Of a stretch of 64,000 bases of DNA, positions 1-10,347 are shown piece after piece (position 1 is the stretch's first letter; the number at the start of each line of letters is the position of its first letter). The notes under the pieces were generated by a model. The model saw only the letters and a program-made list of their open reading frames with translations. It made no database searches and was not told the DNA's origin. The position numbers and the translations under genes were made by a program. This DNA comes from an uncultured Bacteroidales bacterium (GTDB taxonomy: Bacteria > Bacteroidota > Bacteroidia > Bacteroidales > P3), in contig CAMUZR010000003.1 in NCBI GenBank assembly GCA_947165255.1, forward strand, positions 121,865-185,864, written 5' to 3'.

Positions 1-260
1 ATGACCATGCCCACAAAACCTACTGCAAGGGCGATGAGGGCAGTCTTTTTATATCCGATTTTGGAGAGCATCTTACCTGCAGGAATGCCCATGAAGAGGT
101 ATGCTAGGAAGTTCATCATGTTGCCCAGCATTCCGGCCCATTCATAATGGTTGCGCCAGATGTTGCCAAAGGGGGCAGCCATATTGGTGACAAAGGAAAT
201 CATTGCGAACATGAAAATCATGGTCACAATTGCTACTACGTTACTGTTTTTCTTTTCCAT
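1..260 (-). CDS. Sugar MFS transporter, N-terminal part (cut by window edge)
   Basis: The first 86 codons of a membrane transporter are present; the rest lies outside the window. Translation from ATG at 260 starts MEKKNSNVVAIVTMIFMFAM, with a charged N-terminus and a first transmembrane helix. A second hydrophobic segment (residues about 45-58) ends in GIPAGKMLSKIGYKK, the loop typical of the major facilitator superfamily, here closest to the FucP-like sugar:proton symporters common in Bacteroidales. The substrate cannot be named from this fragment. It lies 33 bp downstream of the C10 protease gene on the same strand, but nothing links the two functionally. Confidence 0.75.
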   Translation of the reverse strand, partial: MEKKNSNVVAIVTMIFMFAMISFVTNMAAPFGNIWRNHYEWAGMLGNMMNFLAYLFMGIPAGKMLSKIGYKKTALIALAVGFVGMV

Positions 261-293
261 AATGGTGTTGAAATGTGTGTGAGTTTAAATTAG

Positions 294-3155
294 TTAGAAA
301 AAGGCAGCCACTCGTTGGGCCGGCATGTCCCCGATGCGCACCATGTAAACTCCGGCAGCAGGCAGCGGGATGGGACTGCCATCGTAGCGCTCGGAGAGAT
401 AGACGCTGCGGCCGAGGAGGTCGTAGACGTGCACGGAAAGGTCTGGCGCACCGGATATATGTAGAGAACGGCCTTGTGTGGTAATTTCAATGCCGGCGGC
501 ATTGGGGTTGTCAATAGCCACCTCGCCTTCGCCAAAGATGGCACGAATGGTAGAGTCGCTTTTAACGACCACGTTACGTGGGTTCTCAGTGCTGTAGTCA
601 TTCCAACGGACAAAATGGTGTCCTTCGGTTGGGAGGGCTTGGATACGAACGGTTTCACCATAGCGGAATTGGCCACTTCCGGTGGTTGTGCCCCATGAGG
701 GACGGGTAGAGGATACTCTGAGGGTATACTCATGGTGGTCAATAGGCATGACGGCGCGTACCATCCAGGTACCGGTGGAGGGTGGGTCGAGAACGCCCCA
801 AGTGCTGCCACTGTTCTCGGAATACCAGCTGCCATTTTCATTACCGCACCAGGCAGTTAAGGCAGCTGGGGTTCTGACGCCAGGAGCCTCGATGAAAATC
901 CAGAGGGAACGGCTATGGTTTATGGTGACTGGTGTGTCGAAAGACATATAGTACCATTTGCCGACATTGCGCCAAGAGAGGTTGATACTCTGTGAGTAAA
1001 CTTGCATAGACGGCATGGAGCCCGCATTTTGATAGACATAGACGTTGTAACGGCCACGAAAGCCACAGTAGAATTTAACCCCATTCAGTGTGGGGCGGCC
1101 AATGAGATCGGCAGGATTGACCTTTATACCCCAGCGGTAACCATCACCGTTACCTGAGAAGGATTGGTAATGGTCATTGTCGTATTGAAGGGTGTCTTCC
1201 TGTAAATCGTAGAAACGGGCTGTTAAGGATCTGTCGCGAATAACAATTACATCACGTGGATTGTCGTAGACATTGTCGCTCCAACGGTAGAAGCGGTAAC
1301 CTGGATTGGCCACGGCCTGAATGGTACGGTACTCGCCAAAACGGATGTTGCTGTCGGCTCCTGTAACTACACCATAGGTGGAGTCGCTGGGTTCGACTTC
1401 TAATCGATAGGTAAACGTAGGCGTTCCTCCGGTACTTGCACATGGGGCAAGAATGGTGTCGGACGGGACAAAGGTGGCTCCTTGTTCGTGCTGAAGCCAC
1501 ATTATGCCATCGGCATTATCGACAAAAAAGGAGCATTGGTCGTCAGAGTAACCGCTTCCGTGCCAAGTCACGACTACTGTGTCGGGACAGACCTGAACAG
1601 ATTGAGTGCCATAGGAGCCTGCGCGGAGAGAGGCTGTTCCATACAGAACGCCTGAGGTGGAGGAGAATGAGAGATGGCTATCTCCCCATCCGTCGCCGGA
1701 ACGGTCGGTCATATTGACATTAAGGATACACATGCTGGAGAATTCGCAGGCGTGCTGGTGGACGGGTACAAGGAGTGTGTCGTTGCCCTGGACAACGGTG
1801 ATGGTAGCCGAACGAGAAGCACCTGTGGCATTGGGTGTTGCTGTCACATTCACCGTGGTGATAGCACCACTGCCCAACCCAGCGTTGGGAGTGAATGTCA
1901 GCCAAGAGGCATCGACAGAGGCAACCCAGTTGTCTTCAACTCCAAAGTCACTCCGTACTTCGAAGGAGGCGTTGCCGCCGTTGACATCGAAAATGAGTGG
2001 CGAAGGAGTGGCGGCAAGAGTCGGTTTGGGCTCGATGCCTATGAGAGCCTGGTTGGAATTGTTGAAAGTGTTGGAAGTATTGGAACCCACTCCACCACCG
2101 CCTGGATTGAGAGCTCCCATTGCAAAATAGCCGTCATAACTGCCACCCCAACCCCAGTTGACGTGGAACTGACTATTGCTGCTGTAGCCGTCGAAAACAA
2201 AGGCATGACCAGCTTCACTGTCGTATCCGGCATAAAGGATGGGACGTCCCTCGTCAAGCTCGGATTTGAGTAGCTGCACCCATTCGGCATCGCTATAGCT
2301 GTACTTGTAGACGCCACTGAGCGTATTCTCATAGTTAAAGTAATTCACCAAAGCAGACTGAGCAGAAGCACCATATCCTAACACAGAGGCCCCACTGCCG
2401 TCAGGACCATAGTTCATGTCAACTGCTACACCAACATGGTAACAGAGGGTTGCCACTGCGGTACGCTGATCAGAGGAACTGGAGCCAGTAAGACGGTTGG
2501 GCATATTGTCCCAGTCGTAGGTAGTATTGCCAAAATCGGCACTGAGCATGCCATATCCGCTGGCGTAATAAGAATGAGCACCATTGCCCACTACGGGGTG
2601 GTTCCAGAACTTCATAATTTGAGCCGTCGCAGTAGCAGTACAGCCCACCGGGGTACCTGAGGGACATAGGTCATTGTAATATGGGCTCTGGTTCCACTGA
2701 GTGGTAAGCAGTTGTGGTACTGTGGTAGTAGCCTTAGGGAGTTGCCACGAGCCTTGCGTCATTTGGTTCCACTCTTCTTTCACGTATTGCTGCAATGCGG
2801 GTTCTACCTCAACGGTGCCGGCCGCCAATGCCACTATTTCAGCAGCATACTGGTTGAGCCAAAAACGGGTTTCGGGTCCCATGTCGGATGCGGGGGAATT
2901 AGTGGAATAGCCCAAGATAGGATAGGCGGCATCGTCAGCAGATACAATAACGAATCCACTGCCCTGATTGACATCGAAGACATAGAATTCAGAAAATCCA
3001 GTATTGGAGAGTGCGTGTATCTCCTCAACAGGTTGGGAACTGACGGCCGTCCAGAAATGGCTGGCCACACGGGTTGCTTCATCTAGCTTCACTGGGGATG
3101 CCATCACCGCAACCGAAGTCAGCAGAAGGAGCAACAGGGTTGTAAGTCTTTTCAT
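294..3155 (-). CDS. Secreted C10-family cysteine protease with BACON, InlB-like repeats and T9SS sorting domain
   Basis: A 953-residue exported protease. A signal peptide (residues 1-19, ending VMAS) is followed by a Spi-type inhibitory prodomain (about 20-130) and a streptopain-like catalytic domain. The nucleophile is in VGCTATATAQIMKFW (Cys172), the catalytic His in GHAFVFDGY (His317), and the conserved HVNWGWGG follows at 331-338. Residues about 380-465 look like a BACON domain. Two segments with the YGETVRIQALP type pattern are divergent InlB B-repeats. The C-terminal 70 residues (YDLLGR, then PAAGVYMVRI) form a T9SS type A sorting domain. It probably acts at the cell surface or outside the cell, degrading host or dietary protein. 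Both catalytic residues are intact. Confidence 0.9.
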   Translation of the reverse strand: MKRLTTLLLLLLTSVAVMASPVKLDEATRVASHFWTAVSSQPVEEIHALSNTGFSEFYVFDVNQGSGFVIVSADDAAYPILGYSTNSPASDMGPETRFWLNQYAAEIVALAAGTVEVEPALQQYVKEEWNQMTQGSWQLPKATTTVPQLLTTQWNQSPYYNDLCPSGTPVGCTATATAQIMKFWNHPVVGNGAHSYYASGYGMLSADFGNTTYDWDNMPNRLTGSSSSDQRTAVATLCYHVGVAVDMNYGPDGSGASVLGYGASAQSALVNYFNYENTLSGVYKYSYSDAEWVQLLKSELDEGRPILYAGYDSEAGHAFVFDGYSSNSQFHVNWGWGGSYDGYFAMGALNPGGGGVGSNTSNTFNNSNQALIGIEPKPTLAATPSPLIFDVNGGNASFEVRSDFGVEDNWVASVDASWLTFTPNAGLGSGAITTVNVTATPNATGASRSATITVVQGNDTLLVPVHQHACEFSSMCILNVNMTDRSGDGWGDSHLSFSSTSGVLYGTASLRAGSYGTQSVQVCPDTVVVTWHGSGYSDDQCSFFVDNADGIMWLQHEQGATFVPSDTILAPCASTGGTPTFTYRLEVEPSDSTYGVVTGADSNIRFGEYRTIQAVANPGYRFYRWSDNVYDNPRDVIVIRDRSLTARFYDLQEDTLQYDNDHYQSFSGNGDGYRWGIKVNPADLIGRPTLNGVKFYCGFRGRYNVYVYQNAGSMPSMQVYSQSINLSWRNVGKWYYMSFDTPVTINHSRSLWIFIEAPGVRTPAALTAWCGNENGSWYSENSGSTWGVLDPPSTGTWMVRAVMPIDHHEYTLRVSSTRPSWGTTTGSGQFRYGETVRIQALPTEGHHFVRWNDYSTENPRNVVVKSDSTIRAIFGEGEVAIDNPNAAGIEITTQGRSLHISGAPDLSVHVYDLLGRSVYLSERYDGSPIPLPAAGVYMVRIGDMPAQRVAAFF

Positions 3156-3199
3156 TGATTCTTGGTGTTAAATTATTAATGATTATTGTATATAAAGTA

Positions 3200-4087
3200 T
3201 TATCCCTTTAACGCTTCAGAGCCACTTACGATTTCAATAATCTCGTTAGTAATGGCAGCCTGACGCGCTTTGTTATAGCTAAGACGCAACTCCTTAAGCA
3301 ACTCGGTAGCATTGTCGGTGGCTTTCTGCATAGCATTCATTCGGGCACCATGTTCGGCTGCCAGCGAGTCTAAAAGCACACGGTAGAAATGGGCTCGTAG
3401 CGTAAGCGGAACCATTTCACGGAGGATTTCTTCTTTAGATGGCTCGTAAATATAGTCGTTGCCTTTCCCCAAGGTATGTGTGTGTGCCACCTGGCGGGGC
3501 TCAATTGGAAGAAATTGCTCGGTAGATAGAATTTGCACAAGCGAATTCTTGAACTGATTGTATATGAGTTCAACGCGGTCGTATTTCTTCTCACAAAACT
3601 GCTGCATGACCTGGTCAGCGAGGTTGGCAGCCGAATCGAAACTAATAGAGTCGAGCAAATCGTCGTAAGAACTCACGACATTGTCGAAGTGCTTTGCGAA
3701 AAATTCGCTCCCACGCCTACCAATAGTAATCATACTAAGCTGGACAGACTGCGCATTGGTTGCAATGCCTTTGTAATAGTCCACACGAGCCTGAGCCTGC
3801 TTGATGACGTTACTATTGAAGGCACCGCAAAGCCCTTTGTTAGAGGTAACCACCACCAGTAGGACATGTTCCAGTTTGCGTACCTCATGATAAGGTGTCT
3901 GCACTCCGTCGCCTGTGTCAATATCTGACACAATATCGGAGAGTTGGTTCGCGTATGGACGCATACCGATAATAGCCACTTGGGCGCGCCGGAACTTCGC
4001 GGCCGACACCATCTTCATGGCAGAGGTAATCTGCTGGGTGGAACTCACCGAGGCAATGCGGGTGCGTACTTCTTTTAAATTTGCCAT
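3200..4087 (-). CDS. atpG: ATP synthase F1 gamma subunit
   Basis: The central rotor stalk of F1, 295 residues. The N-terminus (MANLKEVRTRIASVSSTQQI) and C-terminus (RQAAITNEIIEIVSGSEAL) carry the two long helices of the gamma coiled coil, with the conserved TSAMKMVSAAKFRRAQ. It is the last gene of the cluster, 18 bp after atpA, and the order E-F-H-A-G is as in other Bacteroidales. The middle contains VVVTSNKGLCGAFN, the conserved Rossmann-like part. Nothing is missing. Confidence 0.97.
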   Translation of the reverse strand: MANLKEVRTRIASVSSTQQITSAMKMVSAAKFRRAQVAIIGMRPYANQLSDIVSDIDTGDGVQTPYHEVRKLEHVLLVVVTSNKGLCGAFNSNVIKQAQARVDYYKGIATNAQSVQLSMITIGRRGSEFFAKHFDNVVSSYDDLLDSISFDSAANLADQVMQQFCEKKYDRVELIYNQFKNSLVQILSTEQFLPIEPRQVAHTHTLGKGNDYIYEPSKEEILREMVPLTLRAHFYRVLLDSLAAEHGARMNAMQKATDNATELLKELRLSYNKARQAAITNEIIEIVSGSEALKG

Positions 4088-4105
4088 ATGCCTATAGCGT
4101 TCATG

Positions 4106-5683
4106 TTACACGTATCGTTCTGCCATCTCCAACGCTTCTTTCCTCAAGATATCCAGGTCGGAATCCAAAAGTTTGCCTTTGCCCAAATTTTCCAGCACTT
4201 CGGGGTGGTTCTGATGAAGGGCAAAAAGAAAATCTTTCTCAAACTCCCGCACCCTGTCCACTGCAACCTTCTGGAGGAGCCCCTTCGTGCCACAGAAAAT
4301 GATGGCCACCTGATCGGCCACATCCATAGGACTGTACTGGGGCTGCTTAAGAATTTCCACATTACGGGCACCCTTGTCCAGCACGGCCTTTGTGGCGGCA
4401 TCCAAGTCGGAACCGAACTTGGAGAAAGCCTCTAACTCCCTGTACTGTGCCTGATCAAGTTTCAGTGTGCCGGCAATCTTCTTCATCGACTTAATCTGAG
4501 CCTTACCTCCCACACGTGACACCGAAATACCAACATTGATAGCAGGGCGTATGCCGGCGTTGAAGAGGTTAGTCTCAAGGAATATCTGTCCGTCGGTAAT
4601 AGAAATCACATTCGTAGGAATGTAGGCCGATACGTCACCCGCCTGAGTCTCGATAATAGGCAGTGCGGTAAGGGATCCACCACCTTTCACGCGGTCTTTC
4701 AAACAGGCCGGAAGGTCGTTCATCTGACGGGCTATTTCGTCACTTTGGATGATGCGGGCAGCACGTTCTAGCAGACGGCTGTGCAGGTAGAAAACATCAC
4801 CAGGGTACGCCTCACGTCCCGGTGGGCGACGGAGAAGCAACGAAACTTCACGGTAGGCAACAGCCTGTTTGCTCAAGTCGTCATAAATGACTAGGGCATT
4901 ACGGCCCGTGTCTCGGAAATACTCTCCAATGGCGGCTCCAGCAAATGGAGCGTAAAACTGCATGGCCGCAGGGTCGGAAGCTGTGGCGGCCACAACTATT
5001 GTATAAGCCATCGCACCCTTCTGCTCGAGATTCTTCACCAGATTGGCAACCGTTGAGCCCTTTTGGCCGCAGGCCACATAAATGCAGTAGACTGGGTCCC
5101 CAGCCTCGAAGTTCTTCTTTTGGTTGATAATCGTATCTATGGCAATGGCCGTCTTGCCTGTCTGGCGGTCACCGATAATCAGCTCGCGCTGGCCACGGCC
5201 AATAGGAATCATGGAGTCGATGGCCTTGATGCCGGTCTGCAGGGGTTGCTCCACAGGCTGGCGATATATGACACCCGGGGCTTTGCGCTCCAGCGGCATG
5301 TCGAACAGCTCGCCTTCGATCAGGCCCTTGCCGTCAATGGGAGCACCTATGGTATTGACCACGCGACCCACCAAACCTTCGCCCACCTTAATAGAGGCAA
5401 TGCGTTTAGTACGTTTGACAGTGTCGCCTTCGTTAATCGTGGAAGCCTCGGCCAGCATCACCACACCAACATTGTCCTCCTCGAGGTTCTGAACGATTCC
5501 CTGCTCACCTGTGGAAAATTCAACCAATTCACCGGCCTGCGCGTTGTTAAGTCCGTAGACGCGGGCAATGCCGTCTCCCACAGTCAGCACAGTGCCTATC
5601 TCCTCCAGCGCCACGTCCAAATTGACCTCGGCCAGTTGCTTTTTCAGAATTGCCGATACCTCGGCAGGTTTTATTTCTGACAT
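4106..5683 (-). CDS. atpA: ATP synthase F1 alpha subunit
   Basis: The regulatory nucleotide-binding subunit of F1, 525 residues. The Walker A loop [11 protein letters not shown], the [16 protein letters not shown]alker B region and the alpha signature around [17 protein letters not shown] are all present. The N-terminal beta-barrel domain (about 25-95) contains [10 protein letters not shown]. The gene starts 26 bp after atpH ends and is followed 18 bp later by atpG, so it is almost certainly co-transcribed. Confidence 0.98.
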   Translation of the reverse strand: MSEIKPAEVSAILKKQLAEVNLDVALEEIGTVLTVGDGIARVYGLNNAQAGELVEFSTGEQGIVQNLEEDNVGVVMLAEASTINEGDTVKRTKRIASIKVGEGLVGRVVNTIGAPIDGKGLIEGELFDMPLERKAPGVIYRQPVEQPLQTGIKAIDSMIPIGRGQRELIIGDRQTGKTAIAIDTIINQKKNFEAGDPVYCIYVACGQKGSTVANLVKNLEQKGAMAYTIVVAATASDPAAMQFYAPFAGAAIGEYFRDTGRNALVIYDDLSKQAVAYREVSLLLRRPPGREAYPGDVFYLHSRLLERAARIIQSDEIARQMNDLPACLKDRVKGGGSLTALPIIETQAGDVSAYIPTNVISITDGQIFLETNLFNAGIRPAINVGISVSRVGGKAQIKSMKKIAGTLKLDQAQYRELEAFSKFGSDLDAATKAVLDKGARNVEILKQPQYSPMDVADQVAIIFCGTKGLLQKVAVDRVREFEKDFLFALHQNHPEVLENLGKGKLLDSDLDILRKEALEMAERYV

Positions 5684-5709
5684 ATTAATGATAAGTTTTA
5701 TTCTTTACG

Positions 5710-6267
5710 TTAGAGTTTGCTTTCGTAGACGTTTTCTTCAAAACGGCGGCGCAGTTTTGCCAACCGGGTGGCAACAGTGGCATCATACAAATTGTTGTCG
5801 AACTCCATTGCCAGACCGCCCAAAACCTCCGGGTCTGTCTTCGCAACTAACTCCACCTGTTTATGGGTGTACTCGGCAATAGTCTTCTCTACCAACAACT
5901 TCGTACCCTCGTCCACGGGTTGGGCCGTAGTGAGGTGTGACAGGACGATATTGCGACTTTCACGGTAGAGGTCCAGATACATCGCACTAATGCCTTTCAG
6001 GTTCACCGTGCGCTTCTTTCGCACCACAAAGACCAAGAAAGCCATCGTGGTTTTGCACACATGCTCTCCGAACAGAGCGGTTAAAATGTCTGCCTTCTTT
6101 CTCGATTTCACTTCGGGATTGTCAAAGACAACATTCAACTCTCGGTTCTCCACGCACACCTGATGCACCAACCGCATATCCTCACCCACTCGCTCTTGCT
6201 CATGTGTTTCGTCGGCCAGTTGGAAAAGGGCTTTTGCGTAGTTAATATTGATACGGTAGTCTTGCAC
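5710..6267 (-). CDS. atpH: ATP synthase F1 delta subunit
   Basis: The peripheral-stalk subunit joining F1 to the b dimer (OSCP equivalent), 185 residues. The start YRININYAKALFQLADE matches the family N-terminus, and the C-terminal motif KTDPEVLGGLAMEFDNNLYD is the conserved delta signature. It sits 12 bp after atpF and 26 bp before atpA on the same strand, as expected for this operon. Confidence 0.96.
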   Translation of the reverse strand: MQDYRININYAKALFQLADETHEQERVGEDMRLVHQVCVENRELNVVFDNPEVKSRKKADILTALFGEHVCKTTMAFLVFVVRKKRTVNLKGISAMYLDLYRESRNIVLSHLTTAQPVDEGTKLLVEKTIAEYTHKQVELVAKTDPEVLGGLAMEFDNNLYDATVATRLAKLRRRFEENVYESKL

Positions 6268-6279
6268 GTCTAATAATAA

Positions 6280-6780
6280 TTAGTTTAAATGAGCCTCCTG
6301 TAGTTCTCTTCTAATAATGTCGTCGGCCTTCTGGCGGTCGGACAGTTCCGACTCTATCAGCCGCTGAGCAATGTCTATCGAGAGATTCGCAATCTCATTG
6401 CGCAAGTCCACAATGGCACGTTTCTTCTCGTTCTCAATGTCCTGACGGGCTTTAGCAATAATGGCATCCGCCTCGGCCGCCGCTTTTGCTTTGGTCTCCT
6501 CGGCAATGCTTTCTGCTCTCAAGTTGGCCGTGCGTATTATTTCGTCGCGTTCCATTTTTGCCTGGCGTAAGATTTCCTCGTTGTGGGCAGTCAGATGCTT
6601 CATCTCCTCACGTGCTTTCTGTGCCTCGTTCAAAGAATTTTCAATGTCCTTCTCGCGTTTCGTGAGGGACTTTAGCAGCATGGGCCATCCCCATTTGCCA
6701 AGTATAAACACCAAAACGGCAAATGAAACCAGCATCCAAAAGAAAGTGCCAATGCCAGGATTGATTAAAGGGTTATTCAT
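6280..6780 (-). CDS. atpF: ATP synthase Fo subunit b
   Basis: The membrane-anchored stator stalk, 166 residues. One N-terminal transmembrane helix (about 9-30, FFWMLVSFAVLVFILGKWGW) is followed by a long charged amphipathic helix rich in Glu, Lys and Ala. The motif GWPMLLKSLTKREKDIENSL is typical of Bacteroidota b subunits. It follows atpE after a 91-bp gap that contains a strong hairpin. Confidence 0.96.
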   Translation of the reverse strand: MNNPLINPGIGTFFWMLVSFAVLVFILGKWGWPMLLKSLTKREKDIENSLNEAQKAREEMKHLTAHNEEILRQAKMERDEIIRTANLRAESIAEETKAKAAAEADAIIAKARQDIENEKKRAIVDLRNEIANLSIDIAQRLIESELSDRQKADDIIRRELQEAHLN

Positions 6781-6822
6781 CGATGCGTCTTATTATAAAA
6801 CTTTTTTTAGTCAATCGGTTAA

Positions 6823-6857
6823 AATGGATGCTGACGCCAATCGCGCCAACATCCATT
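6823..6857 (-). promoter_or_regulatory. Intercistronic hairpin between atpE and atpF
   Basis: On the transcribed (minus) strand the two 15-nt arms (6843-6857 and 6823-6837) pair fully, with two G-U pairs, around a 5-nt loop. Only a short T stretch follows, so it could be a partial terminator or an RNA-stability element that sets c-subunit output above the downstream genes. The pairing is read directly from sequence; the role is inferred. Confidence 0.6.
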
Positions 6858-6871
6858 CCTTTTTTTCGGAG

Positions 6872-7135
<264 letters not shown>

Positions 7136-7381
7136 TTAATTAATAAAGTTAATAACTATTTAAAATACTATCACACAATATGCTATATGCTGCCAGCAAT
7201 GCCAGCAAAGCACATAGAAACAGGGTAACAAAAATAAGAAAAAAAAATCAAACAGATAGTTTTTTCTTCATATTCTGTCACATTTTTCACACAAAAAAAA
7301 GAAAACCTGTCATAACAACGTCACTTCCAGCCAGTAAACACAACCGTCATTTTGACCTTGACCCAAAGCCGGGTCTACGCC

Positions 7382-8548
7382 CTACCGCATGGCGGCTGCT
7401 ATGCGTTCTAGTGCCTCTTTCAGCGTAGCGCGGGGCGTACCTATATTGAGCCTAAAACAGCCCTGATAGGCCTTGCCGCCAAAGGTAGTCCCATCGTTCA
7501 AAGCCACCCTAGCGTGGTTGAGCAGGCGATCTTTCAATTCCTCATGCGTGAGTCCCAGCCCATTGAAATCAAGCCATGGCAGGTAGGATGCCTGTGGCAG
7601 AACCGCCTGCACATACGGCATCTGCTCCGCTAAATACTGGTGAAGGAAACCCACGTTACGCTGCACGTACTGAAGCATCTGCCGCAGCCAATCCTCGCCA
7701 TGTCGGAAAGCAGCCTCTGCTCCCACATAGGCAAAAATATTCCCATTAGCTATCTCATATCCGTCCAAGTAGCCATAAAAACGCTTCCTTAGCGACTCGT
7801 TCGGACAATAGCAGACCGAGCTGCTCAGTCCGGCAATATTAAACGTCTTGCTCGGGGCAATAAAGGTTATCGAAATATCGCGGGCATGGTCGCTCACAGT
7901 GCTGAAACTCACGTGATGATGTCCTGGCAGCGTAAGGTCGGCATGAATCTCATCCGAAATGACGCTCACATTATTTCGGTAGCATATCTCGGCAACCTGT
8001 CTCAGCGTTTCCTCACCCCATACAGTGCCGCCCGGATTGTGCGGATTGCTAAGAATCATCCAACTGCACTGGCGGGCGCGCCACTCTAAATCGTCAAAGT
8101 CTATCTTAAATCGGCCGTCCACCACATGTAGCGGACTGGCCACCAACTGACGGGCGCTATTGCTTGGCAAATCCAAGAACGGCGGATAGACCGGCGTGGT
8201 CACGAGAATTCCATCGCCCGGTTTCGTCATAGCCTGCAACACGAAGGCAATGCCAGCCACAATCCCCGGAATAAAGTGCAGCTCTTCGCGCTGCGCCTCG
8301 ACGCGGTAGTGTCCTCTCAACCAGTTCCGTACCGCTTCCCAGTAGCCGTCCGACGGCACAGCGTAGCCCAACACCTCGTGCTGGCAACGCTCTCTAATGG
8401 CCTCCATCACAAAGTCGGGCGAGCGGAAATCCATATCCGCCACCCACATCGGAAGCAAGTCGTCGCGACCGAAGAAAGCTTCCAGCGCATCGTGCTTCAC
8501 GCAACAGGTACCCTTGCGGGGAATTATTTCGTCAAAGTTATAAGTCAT
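7382..8548 (-). CDS. MalY/PatB-family PLP aminotransferase (likely C-S lyase)
   Basis: A 388-residue fold type I PLP enzyme. The start (YNFDEIIPRKGTCCVKHDAL) and LPMWVADMDFRSP are diagnostic of the MalY/PatB group, whose members are cystathionine beta-lyases or related C-S lyases. Other landmarks are LSNPHNPGGTVW, SDEIHADLTL (the PLP-contacting Asp) and SKTFNIAGL with the Schiff-base lysine near Lys234. It lies 42 bp downstream of nadB on the same strand, so co-transcription is possible. Whether it makes homocysteine in methionine synthesis or releases sulfide from cysteine cannot be told from sequence. Confidence 0.88.
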   Translation of the reverse strand: MTYNFDEIIPRKGTCCVKHDALEAFFGRDDLLPMWVADMDFRSPDFVMEAIRERCQHEVLGYAVPSDGYWEAVRNWLRGHYRVEAQREELHFIPGIVAGIAFVLQAMTKPGDGILVTTPVYPPFLDLPSNSARQLVASPLHVVDGRFKIDFDDLEWRARQCSWMILSNPHNPGGTVWGEETLRQVAEICYRNNVSVISDEIHADLTLPGHHHVSFSTVSDHARDISITFIAPSKTFNIAGLSSSVCYCPNESLRKRFYGYLDGYEIANGNIFAYVGAEAAFRHGEDWLRQMLQYVQRNVGFLHQYLAEQMPYVQAVLPQASYLPWLDFNGLGLTHEELKDRLLNHARVALNDGTTFGGKAYQGCFRLNIGTPRATLKEALERIAAAMR

Positions 8549-8590
8549 CCGGCAGATTAGGAGTTCTAAAGCGTATATTTGGAACCAAAA

Positions 8591-10159
8591 TTATTTATTT
8601 TCTAGCAAATCAATACTGTAGTGAAGACCTACATTCTGTCGGCGGGCGCGGGCAAACTTGATAATAAGGTATGCGCAGGCTATCAGGTTGCGCAGTTCGC
8701 TCAACTCCTCTGTAAGCACCGAACGGTTATACAGGTCCTCCGTCTCACGGTAGATAAGGTTCAGTCGGTCGAAAGCACGTTGCAGACGCAGGTCGCTGCG
8801 CACGATACCCACATAGTTCCACATCAGTTCCTGCAACTCACGTTTGGTCTGAGTGATAAGCACCATCTCCTCATTCAGCACCATGCCGTCCGAGTTCCAG
8901 TCGGGCACCTGATGGCAGAAATCAATCATCTTCACCTGTTCAATGGCTCTCATGGCGGCATTGTGCGCATACACCACCGCCTCTAGTAGCGAGTTGCTGG
9001 CCAAGCGGTTGCCGCCGTGCAAACCCGTGCATGAGCACTCTCCGGCAGCATACAGGTGGTGAATCGACGACTCACCGTTACGGTCCACCTTAATGCCTCC
9101 ACACTGGTAGTGCGCCGCCGGGCGTATCGGAATCATATCCTTGTCAATCTTAATGCCCAGCTCCAAACACTTTGCGTAAATATTGGGGAAACCGTTAATC
9201 AGTTCTTCCTTGCCGATGCCACGGGCATCTAGATACAGATGGTCCACACCGGCTATCTTCATCTCGTTATCAATCGCACGGGCCACAATGTCGCGCGGAG
9301 CCAGCGAAAGGCGCTTGTCGTACTTCTGCATAAACTCGTTGCCGTGGTAATCCTTCAGCACTGCACCCGCTCCACGCATAGCCTCCGTAATCAAGAAGGC
9401 AGGCTTCTCGGCCGGATTGTAAAGCGACGTGGGATGAAACTGCATAAACTCCAAATCCTTCAGCACACCTCGGGCGCGATGCACCATGGCCACACCGTCA
9501 CCCGTCGAAATAATGGGCGTCGTGGTCGTAGTATACACATTGCCCATGCCACCGGTTGCCAGAAGGGTCACCTTGGCCAAATAAGTATTAATCTGGTTCG
9601 TCGGGCAGTCCAAGGCATACACGCCATAACACTCAATGTCGGGCGTGTGCTTCGTGACGCGTTGTCCCAAGTGGTGCTGGGTGATAATGTCAATGGCAAA
9701 CTGATTCTCCTTCAACTCGATATTGGGGTGGTTGCGCACTGCCTCCAACAGCCCGCGTTCGATTTCTTCGCCCGTATTGTCCTTATGGTGGAGTATACGG
9801 AATTCCGAGTGGCCCCCCTCGCGGTGCAGGTCGAATCGGTCGCCGGCATTGCTTTTGTCGAAATTGACACCGTACTTCACCAGCTCGCGTATGCGGTCCG
9901 GCGCCTCGCGGATGGTCATCTCCACCACCTCGCGGTCGCAAATGCCGTCGCCCGCCACCAGTGTGTCCTGAATATGTTTGTCGAAACTGTCGCTATCGTA
10001 CATCACCGCCGCAATACCTCCTTGGGCATAGCGTGTGGACCCTTCCGAGGCCTCCCCTTTACACAAAATACACACCTTGCCGTAAGGGGCCACCTTCAGG
10101 GCAAAACTCAGTCCCGCAATACCGGAACCGATAACTAAGAAGTCAACTTCGTATCGCAT
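8591..10159 (-). CDS. nadB: L-aspartate oxidase
   Basis: The FAD enzyme that oxidises L-aspartate to iminoaspartate, the first step of de novo NAD synthesis; 522 residues. The FAD-binding GSGIAGLSFAL is near residue 12, then STRYAQGGIAAV, the active-site HREGGHSEFRILH, and the FAD-contacting GLHGGNRLASNSLLEAVV. The C-terminal helical domain of the succinate dehydrogenase/NadB family is present. nadA and nadC are not adjacent. The hydrolysable gene order suggests it may share a transcript with the aminotransferase downstream. Confidence 0.96.
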   Translation of the reverse strand: MRYEVDFLVIGSGIAGLSFALKVAPYGKVCILCKGEASEGSTRYAQGGIAAVMYDSDSFDKHIQDTLVAGDGICDREVVEMTIREAPDRIRELVKYGVNFDKSNAGDRFDLHREGGHSEFRILHHKDNTGEEIERGLLEAVRNHPNIELKENQFAIDIITQHHLGQRVTKHTPDIECYGVYALDCPTNQINTYLAKVTLLATGGMGNVYTTTTTPIISTGDGVAMVHRARGVLKDLEFMQFHPTSLYNPAEKPAFLITEAMRGAGAVLKDYHGNEFMQKYDKRLSLAPRDIVARAIDNEMKIAGVDHLYLDARGIGKEELINGFPNIYAKCLELGIKIDKDMIPIRPAAHYQCGGIKVDRNGESSIHHLYAAGECSCTGLHGGNRLASNSLLEAVVYAHNAAMRAIEQVKMIDFCHQVPDWNSDGMVLNEEMVLITQTKRELQELMWNYVGIVRSDLRLQRAFDRLNLIYRETEDLYNRSVLTEELSELRNLIACAYLIIKFARARRQNVGLHYSIDLLENK

Positions 10160-10347
10160 AATATTTGGGTTTCTCTAAATATGGAATTAAACGCAGAAAC
10201 GCGGTTTCTATTGTAAACTTCGGCAAATATTTCTCCTCCCAGCGCTCTTCATCCCTGAAGCAAAACTGCAACTTACAATTCTAAAGGAATAAACTCAACC
10301 GCCCCGCAAATCCATGCCGGGGAACAATCTGCCAAAAACAGCTTCAA

